A DNA stretch of 64,000 nucleotides from Solenopsis invicta (taxonomy: Eukaryota > Arthropoda > Insecta > Hymenoptera > Formicidae): the NCBI RefSeq assembly GCF_016802725.1, contig NC_052669.1, positions 26,193,770-26,257,769 on the forward strand, in the 5' to 3' direction. The translations under genes were made by a program, and so were the position numbers. Positions 1 through 11,078 of this stretch are shown in pieces; positions within the stretch are counted from its first letter, which is position 1; each line of letters starts with the position of its first letter. A model generated the notes under the pieces. It searched no databases, was not told where the DNA came from, and saw nothing but the letters and a program-made list of their open reading frames with translations.

Positions 1-114
1 CGGATTCTTTATGCTCTTCTGCTTCAGACGGTGCGATAATTCTGCTACCGGAAACCACGATGCACCACATACGACGAACTCCTCAAGCGTGTCGTATACG
101 AATTTGTATTGTTC
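1..114 (-). CDS. Receptor-type PTP, exon encoding the end of the phosphatase domain and following linker (runs off window)
   Basis: Encodes 38 codons beginning EQYKFVYDTLEEF, the last helix of a classical PTP domain (the Q-loop 'Q-T-x-x-Q-Y-x-F-x-x-x-x-L' region), then a linker beginning VVCGASWFP that ends KSIKNP at the window edge. The acceptor is TATAG just above position 114 and the phase is 0, matching the phase-0 end of the exon at 1445-1580. The first Gln of the canonical QTxxQ motif is absent, since the residues before EQY are E-N-M; the second Gln is kept. The frame is open at the edge, so the protein continues leftwards outside the window. A linker after the domain is what tandem-domain receptor PTPs have before their second domain, but that part is not visible. 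Confidence 0.88.
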
Positions 115-608
115 CTATATCAACGGACGTGTATATTAAGAAAATTATCATTAACAATCATTTTTTGAGAAAAGATGTTTCAGAAAAATTAAAGACAAAG
201 AATTTATCAATAACACTATTTGATAACATTGATTTTACATTAGAAACTGGACCAGGTGATTTTTACAAAAAATCTATAGCGTAAGAATTCATAAGATTGC
301 ACTCTCTCATCAATCTTTAGCTCTTTTCAGAGCGTGGTGGTGATCCCTCAGCGTATTTACGTAGTGTGCGCTTTTTTTTACAATTTTTTTTACGAAATTT
401 AAAGTTTAAATGCCAAGCGACCTAATTTTAGAGTGGTTCTTATGGCAAGATACTCTTGATAATTTGCCATTATCCTCTGAAAAGTAGCAATTGAATAAAC
501 TTTTAAATCAAATGTTTCTAATCAATCGGATTTGGATCCGGATCTTTGGCACGGACAGCAAACGCATAATTCTCTGCGCTACGATCACTATAAAATTGCT
601 CTATTGCG

Positions 609-610
<2 letters not shown>

Positions 611-650
<40 letters not shown>
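611..650. repeat. (AT)20 microsatellite
   Basis: Uninterrupted AT dinucleotide run followed by a short T run. It creates a Tyr-Ile repeat in overlapping open frames, which are not genes. Confidence 0.97.
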
Positions 651-653
<3 letters not shown>

Positions 654-1127
654 TTTTAATTGGACTTAAAGTATCAAAAAGTACTTTTGATTTAAAATAT
701 TTAAAAGATGTAATGTGATAAAACTGTTTTATTTGCAAATTTGTTTGCAGCGACAAAAAAATCCAGTCTATCGTATTGTCTGTTTTATATAACAAGTTAC
801 AATTACATAGATAGAAAGAATGGAGGACAATAATGGTCCACTTATGCAATTTGAACAATCACATTTTTTGCTCAACATTCTTACAACACGAATTGGAATA
901 GTTATTTTGGACGTACAGCCTTAGCCAAAATTGTTAGGCACTTACATTTTTTTCTGAAACTCCTTCAGCTATATTATTTTATATTGATTATTGGCATTAT
1001 GCATAAGTTTAAAGGGTCCTTGAACCGAAGAATAATTTACATTTTAATTTTTGTTTAAAATTATTTCAATTAAAAATATTTAAAAAATATAAGATTCCCA
1101 ACATTTTTGGCCAAGGGTATTTTTATC

Positions 1128-1163
1128 TGCTGAACACGAATTCATTGCTGAACACGAATTCAT
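1128..1163. repeat. 18-bp perfect tandem duplication
   Basis: The unit TGCTGAACACGAATTCAT occurs twice head to tail with no mismatch, so this is a recent local duplication within the intron. Confidence 0.9.
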
Positions 1164-1444
1164 TATCTAAATTTGATTATTATGTCACAAAACTTTGAGG
1201 AAACAAATTTTGAGGTTTTGTGACTTTTTTGATGCCATTTTTTTCAAAATTGTAAAATATAAAAGTGATAGAGCATTTGTGTATTTACGGATTTGGTTTT
1301 TTTGTTTTTTTTTGTTTTTTTTGTTTTTTGTTTTTTTTTGGTAAGCAAAACAATTTATAAGACTCACTTGATCCGGTTGTTTAAAAAAGTTTTTTGTTGA
1401 ACAGTATAATTATGCTTTTATATAGTATTTAAGTGTTGTTATAC

Positions 1445-1580
1445 CATATTTTCTATGAGCCCTCTCCTGCTCTGCCTTAGCTTCTTTAAGTAGCCAAACA
1501 CGTCGAATGCGTCCTCTTCTTCAGCCAGTTCCATGTTTGCGTCGATCGCTAAATATACTCCCGATCGTCCGCCACCATCG
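1445..1580 (-). CDS. Receptor-type PTP, catalytic P-loop exon
   Basis: One base plus 45 codons. The first base C completes an Asn codon started by the exon at 1679-1839. The frame then reads DGGGRSGVYLAIDA, so the joined signature is HC-N-D-G-G-G-R-S-G: the nucleophilic Cys and the phosphate-binding Arg of CX5R are both present, but the usual S-A-G-V-G is replaced by N-D-G-G-G. It continues with FDVFGYLKKLRQ, the conserved helix after the P-loop, and ends LIENM. Acceptor is CAAAG just above 1580; donor is ATG|GTATAA at 1445/1444. The D-G-G-G-R-S-G form is seen in divergent metazoan receptor PTP domains. The exact orthologue was not established. Confidence 0.93.
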
Positions 1581-1678
1581 CTTTGTGTCACAAACAAACA
1601 CAAATTTATTATCTCATTAGCGCGAGAGCGACGCGCTGCTCCCTTTTACATAAATAATCGCAACACAAGTGTTCTTAC

Positions 1679-1839
1679 TTGCAGTGAACGACCATAGGGC
1701 CGGATTCATTCTTTATCGTTGATCCTACCACGGCTCGAACACGCCGTCTAAATTCCAGTACCGCGTTTCCGAAGGGACACGTGTGCGAGTGCCATTCCGT
1801 GTAATGAAATTGCAACAACGTCCTTTCTTCCGTAATCTC
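1679..1839 (-). CDS. Receptor-type PTP, WPD-loop exon (WPD replaced by WHS)
   Basis: 53 codons plus two bases (161 nt). Begins EITEERTLLQFHYTEW and ends GPMVVHC followed by AA, whose codon is finished by the next exon as Asn. It aligns with the canonical 'R-x-(V/L)-x-Q-F-x-(Y/F)-x-x-W-P-D-H-G-V-P' segment, but here the loop reads W-H-S-H-T-C-P, so the general-acid Asp is missing. The 'LEFRRRVR' helix and 'GPMVVHC' strand are typical. Acceptor TTTTCAG and donor AA|GTAAGA are both strong. Losing the WPD Asp normally cripples catalysis in this family; whether activity remains is unknown. Confidence 0.94.
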
Positions 1840-3586
1840 CTGAAAACGTTTTTGCACAACAAAGTTACAACTATCGTTTTTTACGATAACGATCGTTTTA
1901 CTTTTTATTCATAGGATAAAATCCCCTATTATAGGATAGGTTCCTAATATGAGGTAGCGAGATTTCGTTTATTACTACATTAATAAACGCATTTGTGATT
2001 GGTACCATCATAAACGTATTACTTTTGGGGTGAAATCTATTTAGTAGAAAATTCGTTGTTAAATCATGCGTGCAGTCGTTGAAAAAAAAATGTTTGAAAT
2101 TGGATGTTGTCAAGATTTATTGAGTTGAGTCTTTAAACCTTGTTTGTTATAAAGTAAACAAATATTTGATAATAAATTTTGCACGCAGTGATAGAACAAT
2201 CGTTGTAATAATAGAAAAATACGGGATGTGATGATTTTTTTTCTAATTATAAATGTTAGATTGGATGATCGCAAAACCGTAAAGCGTGGAACTCGTAATA
2301 TGAGAGACACTCAAAAATCCCCATTTATTATTTCATATTCTGAATTCGAGAGTTTTCCAAAATGCTATAACAATGCAGTAATTCTTTTTTCATTGAGGAC
2401 TTTCGAATTATGAGGCTTGAAAGTTATGGCTTCAGCATCAGCACTGAGACTTAAAAATATCTCGAAGAGAATAGATTTTGAAGAAGAATGTTACGTATCA
2501 AAGTTTTTGAGTATCAAAAAAGCCATTTGATTGGTTAACTAGATTTTGAGTCTAAAACCTAATTTGAACTTGGTTAGATCAAAGTCGATAAGATCCATCT
2601 CATATAAATTTTTGCCGATGAAACTTAAATATGTTAACTATAATTTGGATATAAAAATAAAAGTTAATAGTACAAACTAAATAAATTATAAGTCTTTAAA
2701 AAAAGGTATCTCACAATAGGCGACTTTACCTTATCATTTCCTACTTTACGTTCTTCTTTCATCATCGTTCCCTATTTTTCTCAACGCGTTGTCGAATCGT
2801 TCGGAACGCGTACGCGTGTGGAATTAAGTGTTTCGAGATTTATGATCGGTGCTAAAATGCGGAAAGTTGTCGCCTAACAAATTAGCGAAAGGCGGGTACG
2901 CTGGTTGCGGAGTCAACTTGCGTAGCCGACATATTATTTTCCGGTATTGTTATTCCAACAATGCCGCGTTAAGCTCGACAATAGCTGTCGCATTTTGCGC
3001 TGTCTGGCCTGCGTTGCACGTCGAGCCAGACGTTCTGCAACGTCTCAGCTTGCGCTTTGCTATTCCCGGAATGGGGTTACGAGACTCCCCTTTTCTATAT
3101 TAAATTTCGCTCAGCTAGTAAATTTTGAAAGTAATTACTCCGTTGCGTGTGTCGTTCAATGGAGTAGCGCACGGCGCACGCGATAGTTTCGCACGGTTCG
3201 TTAATGATTTTACGCCGAAAAGTGTTGGACGCGAGACAAACGATAGACTTTAACGAGGTGTCACACTTTGACATTTGTCTCACGATGACATCTGTTCGTT
3301 TAGCTATGTAAATTGTACTCTCTTCAGCAGTACATTTTGTAAATAATTTATTATAGATATTTATGGATCACCAATTTATTAAATTCTTAAGAGAATCGAT
3401 CGATTTATTGTTAGAAAGTGTAGAAATTAATTTCTTTTCCTACCTTTACGTCGAATCAATTGCAAATCTATTTTATATTTAAACATTTTTTCGCTATTTT
3501 GGGATTTTCAAGTATCTACTTTAATATTTATAAAAAAAACTGTATAAGTTGACAAAACAAGTGACGTAACAATAGCTTTTGATAAG

Positions 3587-4635
3587 CATTATATTCTGTA
3601 TATTCTTTTCGCATTTGAATTAAAGAAGAAAGCATCTGAAGCCGCGGAAATAATTTCTACCTTGAGCGAGCGAAGGTGCAGTGATAAGTATAAAACATGC
3701 AAGAAATGGTACTAGAGATTTCGGCGTGATGGTTTCAATCTTGATAAGAACGTTCTGGCGAAATAAAGAAAAAATTGAAGGCGAAGAACATGAACAGTTG
3801 CTAAGTGAAAATTCTGCCCAAAATGAGAAACTCGTTTTACAACGTGAAGTGACCCGGAACCCGGAAAGCGATTTCCTATCGTTTTAATGAACTAATAAAG
3901 GAAAAATTCAAAAATTGGGCCGATGAATTCCACACGAGCTCAGTTCGGACAATAAAAAACGACGATACGAGACAGCTATGTCATTGCTAACGCGATATTT
4001 GAACAGAAGGATTTTTTTGTTAACAAATTCATAACGAGCGATAAAAAATGGGTGAGCAAAAATTGTACGACAATCCTAAATGAAGAAAATCGTGGGTCGC
4101 ATCCTGATCAATCGCGAAACCGAATATTTGTGCCAATATATTACTCTATATTTGGTGAAATATGAAGAGATTAGTGTACTACAAGTTGCTAGAATCTGAT
4201 TAGACTATTAATTTAGAGTATTCTCAGCAGCAACTCATTCGTTTGAGTGACGAATTTGAAAGAAAAAGATCGTTTACTGGACACGGAACGAGGCAAGTTA
4301 CTTTGCAGCTCGGTCACATATCATAAAAGGGACGAGGGACGTCGTCATTTATTTATTGAGCTGGGAAGTTTTTCCTCATGCGATTTATTCACCGGAATTA
4401 GTCCATCGGAGTTTATGTGCCGATAGCTCCCGCTAGGCCTGTTTTTTTTCTTTTTTCTTTTTTTCTTTTTTTTATAGCTGAATTAGTGTACATTTTCTGT
4501 ACTTAAAATAAATTAGATACACAGGACAAAATTTTTTACTATTGAATCGTCATCTTTTTTTTCAAAAGGGGATTCGTTAGTTGCTTGAAAAATGGAACAA
4601 AATCATCGAAAATAATGGCGAATATTTTGAGGATT
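3587..4635 (+). mobile_element. Degenerate mariner (Tc1/mariner) transposase, multiply frameshifted
   Basis: Conceptual reading across three frames recovers the collinear order of a mariner transposase. An N-terminal helix-turn-helix stretch with KKKASEAAEIIS and CKKWY (from 3587) is followed by TRDFGV and later ITSDEKWV-like residues (about 4030-4055), the 'DNPK..KSWV' block and the 'VYYKLLESD' block. Next come LIRLSDEFERKR and PHAIYSPEL (about 4370-4400), then the C-terminus LLEKWNKIIENNGEYFED ending in TGA near 4635. Between about 4440 and 4560 a T-rich stretch replaces the middle of the C-terminal third. Many stops and frameshifts make it non-functional. Terminal inverted repeats were not identified, so element ends are uncertain. 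It sits antisense inside the PTP intron. Confidence 0.85.
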
Positions 4636-5567
4636 GAAAGAAATATGATTTACCTATAAATAAACGGTAAATTTATGTAAAAAGGCATCGAATTAATTTC
4701 TACATCCAATATATACATTTGCAATGAAAACTCGCAACAGATTCTTTTAAGTACTGATAGATTTTTTTCACCGGCTTCTTTACGCACTAACATGAACTAT
4801 AAAGTTAATTACTTAAATTGCGAGGCTGTACGTCTTTAGTCAAATAAGCAAATAACTGCATAAAAGTGAATATAGAATTACAATTAAAAATTAGTTAAAT
4901 ATAAATAAGTTTTATTTTCATTTTTAATAAATTATTTTAAAATAACTAAAAATATATTGAAATATATTAATAATCAATGTATGTATTATTTCTTAAGTCA
5001 ACAATACATATAGTCAACTTATCCCGACTTTAGGATTTTGGAATCAGAATTAAGTAACATATTCGAAAAGCGTTACTTTGTTATATATGTGAATGTCACT
5101 TATTAATATATATATATATATATAATTATTATTATTAAAATATTATTAGATAGCCTAACGTACATAATAATTGATACAAGAATTTGCTTTTTCGATAAGT
5201 CTCTCAGTTTTTGTTGTAAAAATTCGAAACTGAAAAATAACTTGTAACCCTCTACAATTACATGTAAATTTGAATTGAAATTTAATGAACTTGTTCTTTT
5301 AATTCGTATTAGCATCAACTTATGCAGTTTTTCTGAAAACTGTATTTCTTAAAATATTATATAAATCTATATTTAATATTTTCTTTTAATTACAATTTAT
5401 GTAAAAGTGGACTATATATATTATGTTATATGAAAATAAAATGTTTTATCGCAAAAGAATAAACGTGGAAGAATAAACATCTTTTTCTGGTACAATGTAC
5501 AGTTAAAAGAATAAATACGGAGATATTAATGTGCGAGAAAGCAGCTTTAAAGTCTGATTGTGAGAGG

Positions 5568-5573
<6 letters not shown>

Positions 5574-5615
<42 letters not shown>
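5574..5615. repeat. (CT)n microsatellite
   Basis: About 20 CT repeats ending in a short C run. Confidence 0.97.
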
Positions 5616-5617
<2 letters not shown>

Positions 5618-6517
5618 CCTCTAGATAACGGGAAAAAGTTGAACGAAGAAAAGGACTAACATAAGTAACGATGCCAGTGGTGGAATCAGATCACAAAGCG
5701 TGCGTGGCTCGGAAGAGCTTTAGAAAGTCCCCGCAATTGTCGTTTCTCGTTCTCGAAGATAAAAGTGCAATTAAATTAGCTACTTGCTTAATAGCTCCTT
5801 TAGCAAACTTATTCTAATTTATATCACATCGTGCATTCGCGGGCGGCGCCTAAATTACGAGGCTGATACGATCTATATACGGTTAATTTAGCCGCTACTT
5901 TTTCGTTAACTTTACTCTTTCTTCGGCCCATTCGTTCCTAGACTAAGACGACGAATCTCGAGTTGATATCGAGCGTTGTGCCGGACGACTATATTATCTA
6001 ATCGGAATCTTTCGCAAGTTTCTCACGGCTGTTCTGCAGAAATTTTCTCGTTAAAAAGAGAAACCGTGTCCGTCCGTGAATCATCCGGATAATCCTCGTT
6101 GTCGCGATGATCAGCGCCCGTCGCATTCTTCTGATTTATTCAAGCCTCGATGTGTACGAATATTCGAGTGAAGTCACAACGGATTTACATCACTCTATTA
6201 CTACTAACGAATAACGCATATCGCGAATTTTCCAACTTTATACAAATTCGGGACGATGCTACACGACGAGTTACTGATGAATTGTCGATCGATCAGCGTG
6301 AATATTTGCGCTTTTTCACAAATATTTATTTGTTCTGTGTGTGATATTGCTACATATGCTAAAAATTAATCTGGGATACAAGAATGTTTTTGGGAAAAAA
6401 AAAAGTAATATTTGTTTTATTTTTTACACGCCATATTTAAATTTATATTGCGAGGCAGATATTTGACGGGTAACAGTGACGCAAAAATTCCGATATGAAA
6501 ATAGCAAGTACACTCAC

Positions 6518-6658
6518 GTTGTTCTCGTTCTTTTTGTACAGTCTTATCGTCCTTATATGAAAATTAGCAAGTTCCTCTTCTTTTAAGACGGAAACGCCGA
6601 TACCTCCATATTCCTCGTGTTTTTCTTTACTCGCCGGCCAGTACTGTACACACATGAC
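6518..6658 (-). CDS. Receptor-type PTP, central exon with the YWP motif
   Basis: 47 codons, phase 0 at both ends. Starts VMCVQYWPASKEKHEEYGG, matching the canonical 'K-C-x-x-Y-W-P' block of classical PTPs, continues GVSVLKEEELANFHIRT (equivalent to 'V-x-x-L-x-x-x-x-L-A-x-Y-x-V-R-T') and ends LYKKNENN. Acceptor TTGTAG lies just above 6658 and donor AAC|GTGAGT below 6518. The exon joins FDFIK upstream and EITEER downstream without a frame change, which strongly supports the model. Confidence 0.94.
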
Positions 6659-6881
6659 CTACAAAAAGAAAAGTTGTGGCTGTAAAGCTGTTGGGCCGTA
6701 AAGAATTTATATAACGGATTCTAAGCTCTCTTATATAGAGATTGACTCGCGCGGTCAACATCATCGCGCGATAGAGATTGCTTTTTATGGCGTGGCAACT
6801 TTAATGGATACTATTTCCGAGCTTATTGTTAGTGTTACGTTTCTTCTTTTCACGAAAGTCTCGCGGTGAATGACCTTTTAC

Positions 6882-7016
6882 CTTGATAAAGTCAAAGGTT
6901 TTCGTGAGCATAACGATACAGGATGCTTGCTCTTGCCAAACCATCCGCCAGAATTCCGTCACTGTGTTCTCCATAGGTCCCTGAGTGACGATATAAGCGT
7001 TCGGTTTCAGTATACT
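6882..7016 (-). CDS. Receptor-type PTP, exon with the TQGP-FWRMVW block
   Basis: 45 codons, phase 0 at both ends: SILKPNAYIVTQGPMENT, then TEFWRMVWQEQASCIVML and TKTFDFIK. 'A-Y-I-V-T-Q-G-P' and 'F-W-R-M-V-W' are signature motifs of classical PTP domains. The acceptor is ATGTTTCAG, with an alternative two bases further on; donor is AAG|GTAAAA at 6882/6881. 'WQEQ-x-x-x-I-V-M' resembles R2B-type receptor PTPs, but this is a similarity judged by eye only. Confidence 0.95.
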
Positions 7017-7284
7017 CTGAAACATAATATTCGACGCATGATTAATATTCGTCTAAGATTACCGCGCGGAAATAATAATCAAGGCTTGCGAAAAGACGCG
7101 ATTTCAAATTCACCGACGCGCGACGTGACGAAGCCTCGTCTTTCTCTCGAGATAAAAGACACGATCCAATTGAGTTATTGGATCACGTGCGAGATTCGCG
7201 ACTTGGAATTCGCGGCTTGATTTGTTTCCAAGATTTTTGCGTATTAATACGGATACTTATTACCGAATATCACGGCATACTCAC

Positions 7285-7361
7285 ATCTACGTAGGATGCA
7301 TTAACGTAATCGGAATCAGGCTCGCCTTCTATCGTGTCCAATACTACCCTGTTATAATCGT
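7285..7361 (-). CDS. Receptor-type PTP, exon with the DYVNASYVD block
   Basis: Two bases plus 25 codons. AC completes a Tyr codon begun with T in the upstream exon, giving 'C-I-P-Y-D-Y-N-R-V'. It then encodes VVLDTIEGEPDSDYVNASYVD, equivalent to the canonical 'D-Y-I-N-A-(S/N)-Y-(I/V)-D' strand. Acceptor TTTCGTAG and donor GAT|GTGAGT are strong. Confidence 0.94.
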
Positions 7362-8375
7362 CTACGAAAAAAAGAAGGGAAGGGAAACATTTTAGTCCTT
7401 TGATGATAAAAATTCTTATTCTAGAACGGAAATAAATCCTCGTTAAAGGAACGGTGTACCAACGGTGACAATTGCAACGATCATGTAACCGTGATTTATT
7501 TCCTTCGTTACAAGAAAGTTAATTGGAAGAAAGTCGCCAATACTAGTATAGACCTTATAAAGCCGCAGCTCCGCGTATTTCTCGGGAAATAAACATTGTA
7601 CTATTGCACTTACAACATTGCATTATCTCCGTTATTAGGTGATGAATTTTAACGTTTGCTTATGGAATCGATTGTTTAGATTGTTTAGAAGGTCGCTGTT
7701 ATGTAGTGACGCTAATATACAGTATGCAATAGTCATAATGATTATTATATTATAAGGCATTCTTACTTTTCAACACTTTTTGCAATTTTTTCTTAAACTA
7801 GCTTATCGAGACAGACTATAAGATAGTAAAAAAACTATATAGGATAAAATACAAGATACAGCATTATGAAATCAAGTCAATAAGTCAACCACCTAATCTT
7901 TATATATCGCGTTACATATTTTATCTTGCAAAATAATATTAAGTATTTGCGTAAATCGATAGAAAATATTTTACAACAAAGCTTTTGGGAATCTCCACCC
8001 TATATATTATAAATATTTTTTGCACAGATGACTTACATGAAAGAAAAGGAAAGGAAAATATAGTATTAGATACTTTATACTATTTGGGATTTATTTTTTT
8101 AGGTTTTTTCACGCTTATTGCTTATCTTACGAAAAATTTGATTATTGCAAATATTTGGAAATAACATTATAGAAATTACTGTATCATCTGATGGAAGGTA
8201 CTTTTTTCATTCTGTACTTATATTTCCAAAGTTTTATTCTTAGTTTTTGTTTAAGAAATATAATCTAAAAACAAAGTATGTTGATATTAACGATTTTCCT
8301 AATATTTGCAGTGATCAAACGAGAGATCAATTTATTATTAGATAGGAACAAAAATTGATGACTACTACTACTTAC
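7362..8375 (-). other. Intron of the PTP gene
   Basis: Non-coding, AT-rich, between donor T|GTAAGT and acceptor CGTAG. It contains one copy of a dispersed repeat at about 7619-7795, also seen near 23,165. Confidence 0.8.
7619..7795. repeat. Dispersed repeat, copy 1
   Basis: Shares with about 23,165-23,325, in the same orientation, the ordered blocks CTTATGGAATC, GCTAATATA, ATAAGGCATT and TACTTTT, with intervening bases similar. No coding content or clear termini were seen, so it is probably a decayed non-autonomous element. Confidence 0.7.
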
Positions 8376-8463
8376 ATGGAATACATCTTTGATTTTGATT
8401 CTTTTCCTTGTTCGCGGATTTCGTGGCGTGTCTACACGAATGCGTTTCCACCTTCGTTGCCGT
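8376..8463 (-). CDS. Receptor-type PTP, exon with the substrate-recognition (KNRY-like) loop
   Basis: 29 codons plus one base: TATKVETHSCRHATKSAN, then KEKNQNQRCIP. This is the N-terminal part of the PTP domain. The usual 'N-x-x-K-N-R-Y-x-x-(I/V)-x-P-Y-D' loop reads K-N-Q-N-Q-R-C-I-P-Y-D, so the Tyr that stacks on phosphotyrosine is replaced by Asn. Acceptor TTGCAG and donor T|GTAAGT are strong. The exon joins in phase with VEFQ upstream and YDYNRV downstream. Confidence 0.93.
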
Positions 8464-10110
8464 CTGCAACAAACATAAATAAATGTAAAAGCCTTATAAT
8501 TAGGAAATTCAGCGATAAAATAATTTATTAAATAGAAATGATTGAGATGTGAGTGATTATTTTACATAGGGTAGACCGAGGCGAATTGGATCAATTTTTC
8601 TTCATAAATAAAAAAATAATAAAAAAACTAATGTTATTATTAAGTTTTACCATAAATTCTTAACTTTTACATCTCTGGCACGAGTTTTATATAATAAAAT
8701 AATACATATAAGCATAGTATTTCTTATTGCATAATGAAAAAATCAAGAAAAGAAAATTGCCAATATTGCGGACGAAACGGATCACCAGTTTAAAAGAAAT
8801 AAAAGTAAATAAACTTTTTGAAAGAGCATATCAAGTCTTTTCGTTGCAAACTCACAAAATTGGGATCGTGATTTTACGTGAGATAAAATTTCTTTGCGCA
8901 CTCACAATTTCTGCACATGCATACAGAATTGTTGTCTATTGTTTCCGCTGCAGAGAATGCGCGTGGAAGTATTGGCATGATAAAACGGATCGTATAAAAT
9001 AAAAAAACTATAACGATGACTCACTCAAAACTTATAATGATCCGATTCACCATCTACTCTAGTTAAAAAATGATATTTAATAACAATTGTAGTATTGAAA
9101 GTACTGAAAGTATTGCAAGTTTTAATCAAGGATATACAACGTTATTAGACTAGCTTTTATAATTTGTATTAGTTATTTAAAAAGTAGATGAATATCTGTT
9201 CTTTGCCTTATGGTTTTGAACGGGTTCTACATCAACCTAACAACATTTTAATTTATCAACAATATATAAAATTAAGATCTATTAACATAAATCAATAAAC
9301 ACAACATATAATACAAAAGTACGACCTACTAAACTTTAACGTGTGTCATCGACTGTTTAATCTTACGGACTTATTTTTATATTCTTTAGGCTTATTCTTC
9401 TTAAATTCTCTTTGGATTTGTTTTCTTTCCTTGCCTTTAAGATTTTTTTCATCCAACTGATTTATTCCCTCTTTTCTCTCAGTAACTTAAATTTGTACTG
9501 GTCCTTATGTATGTACCGATAGTTTGCTGGATTTTTCCTATCAGGGGAAAAATGCTGGATTTGTCGCGGAAAAGAAAATGTGGGAAAGAACGCGCCTTCT
9601 TGATAGGACGCGAACGTTTTTCGACGCGAGACGAGAGGTTGCTGATATCGAAGCGTCAAAAGTGGCCACCCTACGAAAAGGGGATTTCACCGTACAACCT
9701 GCGATTATGCAAGTGTTAGAAGTCTGTGCCACGAGGATATCGGATACCTCGGGATAATCTACCAGAGTATAAATTGCACTTGAAGGCCGCGCGCCGCGTC
9801 GTCATGCATACTGTGCGAGAGCAGGGTTAAGAGCTTTCTCGTGTCGATGGCAGATGCCTGGAAAAAAGCTGTCCGCATTTGCCGCGTTAAGAGAGGCGTT
9901 TACCGCGCATCACACGGATTTCTCGGATACGCTTAAGTTAACGGACAGCGTAAACTTTTGAGAACATCGACTTTCTTCATGTAACTTACGCATGAAAGAT
10001 AAAATTAACGATCGTTTAAGGGGATAGAATTATTTATAATATTTATATCACAGGTTTCGAATTTTCTTCAAATGATTGTTACAGAATTGAAAATACTGTT
10101 ACGTGTTTAA

Positions 10111-10721
10111 CCCTTTCGGGTCTGATTTCTTCACAAAATAATTAGCATCTAATACATGCTATAGATATTTTTAGGGTCTGATTATATATATGTATATAAA
10201 TCTATAATCAAAATTTTAAAATTCAAAACGGTGAATCCAATATAGCGGACCAAAATATCACTCTCAAATCCAACAAAATTTGTTATTTTTATCCGACATA
10301 TTGTATTTTGAAAGTTTGATTACAGATTCATAATTAGTAAAACCCCAAAACCTTTGAAGTGTGAATTTATTCAAATTCAAAAAAGTTTCACATTTTGGTC
10401 TGCCGTATTGGATTTGCCATTTTGAAAGTAAATAGTGACTGTTTTTTTTTATAAATAGCCCTTACATTGATCTTCAAAATAAGCCCAGAAAAAATTTGCT
10501 ATCTTAATTTTTGTGAAAGATATATGCATTTTTCACTTTTACCGTATTTTACAAATTTTTGATGCAGTATGCAGATCAAGAGGGGAAAATCCTAAGGATG
10601 TTGATTTTTGCGAGTTTTACCTTTTATCTTTAAAATGAGTGTAGAAAGAAGTTATCTTTATTTTTGTGGCCATGAATTTTTCAAGGTTTTGCACATATGT
10701 GTGCTACCGGGCATGAAAGGG
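10111..10721. mobile_element. piggyBac-like non-autonomous element flanked by TTAA
   Basis: The 611-bp element begins CCCTTTCGGG and ends CATGAAAGGG, with TTAA on both sides (10,107-10,110 and 10,722-10,725). The inverted ends share CCCTTTC. TTAA target duplications and CCC..GGG ends are hallmarks of piggyBac elements. No transposase is encoded. The interior (about 10,200-10,440) is repeated in reverse at 17,500-17,720. Confidence 0.75.
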
Positions 10722-10838
10722 TTAAGTTACACACAAAAATAAATTCCGAAACACTACTTGAGTGCTTAAAAGTAAAAAAAAAATTAAAAATTACATAATA
10801 TGTCAGTAATTTTAAGTTAGGTCTGGAATGTATTCTTG

Positions 10839-11002
10839 CACTGGGAAATAAATTGTTAACTTGATAAAATTTTTTAACTTGATTGAATTTCTTTAGTTCA
10901 AGTATTTATGTACTTAAATTAAATATATATGTAATAAAGTTAAATGTATGAATACTTAAAGTGAAAAACTTTAATCGAATTAACCACTTTTTTTCTCAGT
11001 GT
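10839..11002. mobile_element. AT-rich MITE with imperfect inverted ends (CACTGRGAAA family)
   Basis: The left end reads CACTGGGAAATAAATTG and the right end, reverse complemented, reads CACTGAGAAAAAAAGTGG; both are followed by GTTAACTTGA/GGTTAATTCGA. The middle matches the copy at 39,038-39,262 (TTCAAGTATTTATGTA versus TTCAAGCATTTATGTA). Non-coding. Confidence 0.65.
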
Positions 11003-11078
11003 GTGTGTGTGCGCGCGTGCGTACGTGCGTGCGTGCGTGCGTGCGTGCGTGTGTGTGTGTGCGTGTGTGTGTGTGTGT
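10999..11078. repeat. Compound (GT)n/(GCGT)n microsatellite
   Basis: GT repeats flank a block of GCGT tetranucleotides. It directly abuts the right end of the preceding MITE, whose terminal GTGTG may have seeded it. Confidence 0.95.

Larger units (their letters stand above)
115..1444 (-). other. Intron of the PTP gene
   Basis: AT-rich non-coding stretch between two phase-0 exon ends, with donor GTATAA below 1445 and acceptor TATAG at 115-119. It holds an (AT)20 microsatellite, an 18-bp tandem duplication and T-rich runs around 1290-1340. No open frame here looks coding. Confidence 0.8.
1840..6517 (-). other. Large intron of the PTP gene
   Basis: Lies between donor AAC|GTGAGT (6518/6517) and acceptor TTTTCAG (1840). 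It contains a decayed mariner at 3587-4635, a (CT)n run at 5574-5615, short TA runs near 5107-5124, and two CpG-rich patches (about 2770-3260 and 5640-6130) with no recognisable coding content. Confidence 0.8.

Noticed and set aside
60..284. 74-codon plus-strand frame at the left edge
   Set aside because: Shadow of the final PTP exon and adjoining intron.
6870..7220. 116-codon plus-strand frame
   Set aside because: Shadow of the PTP exon at 6882-7016 on the other strand.
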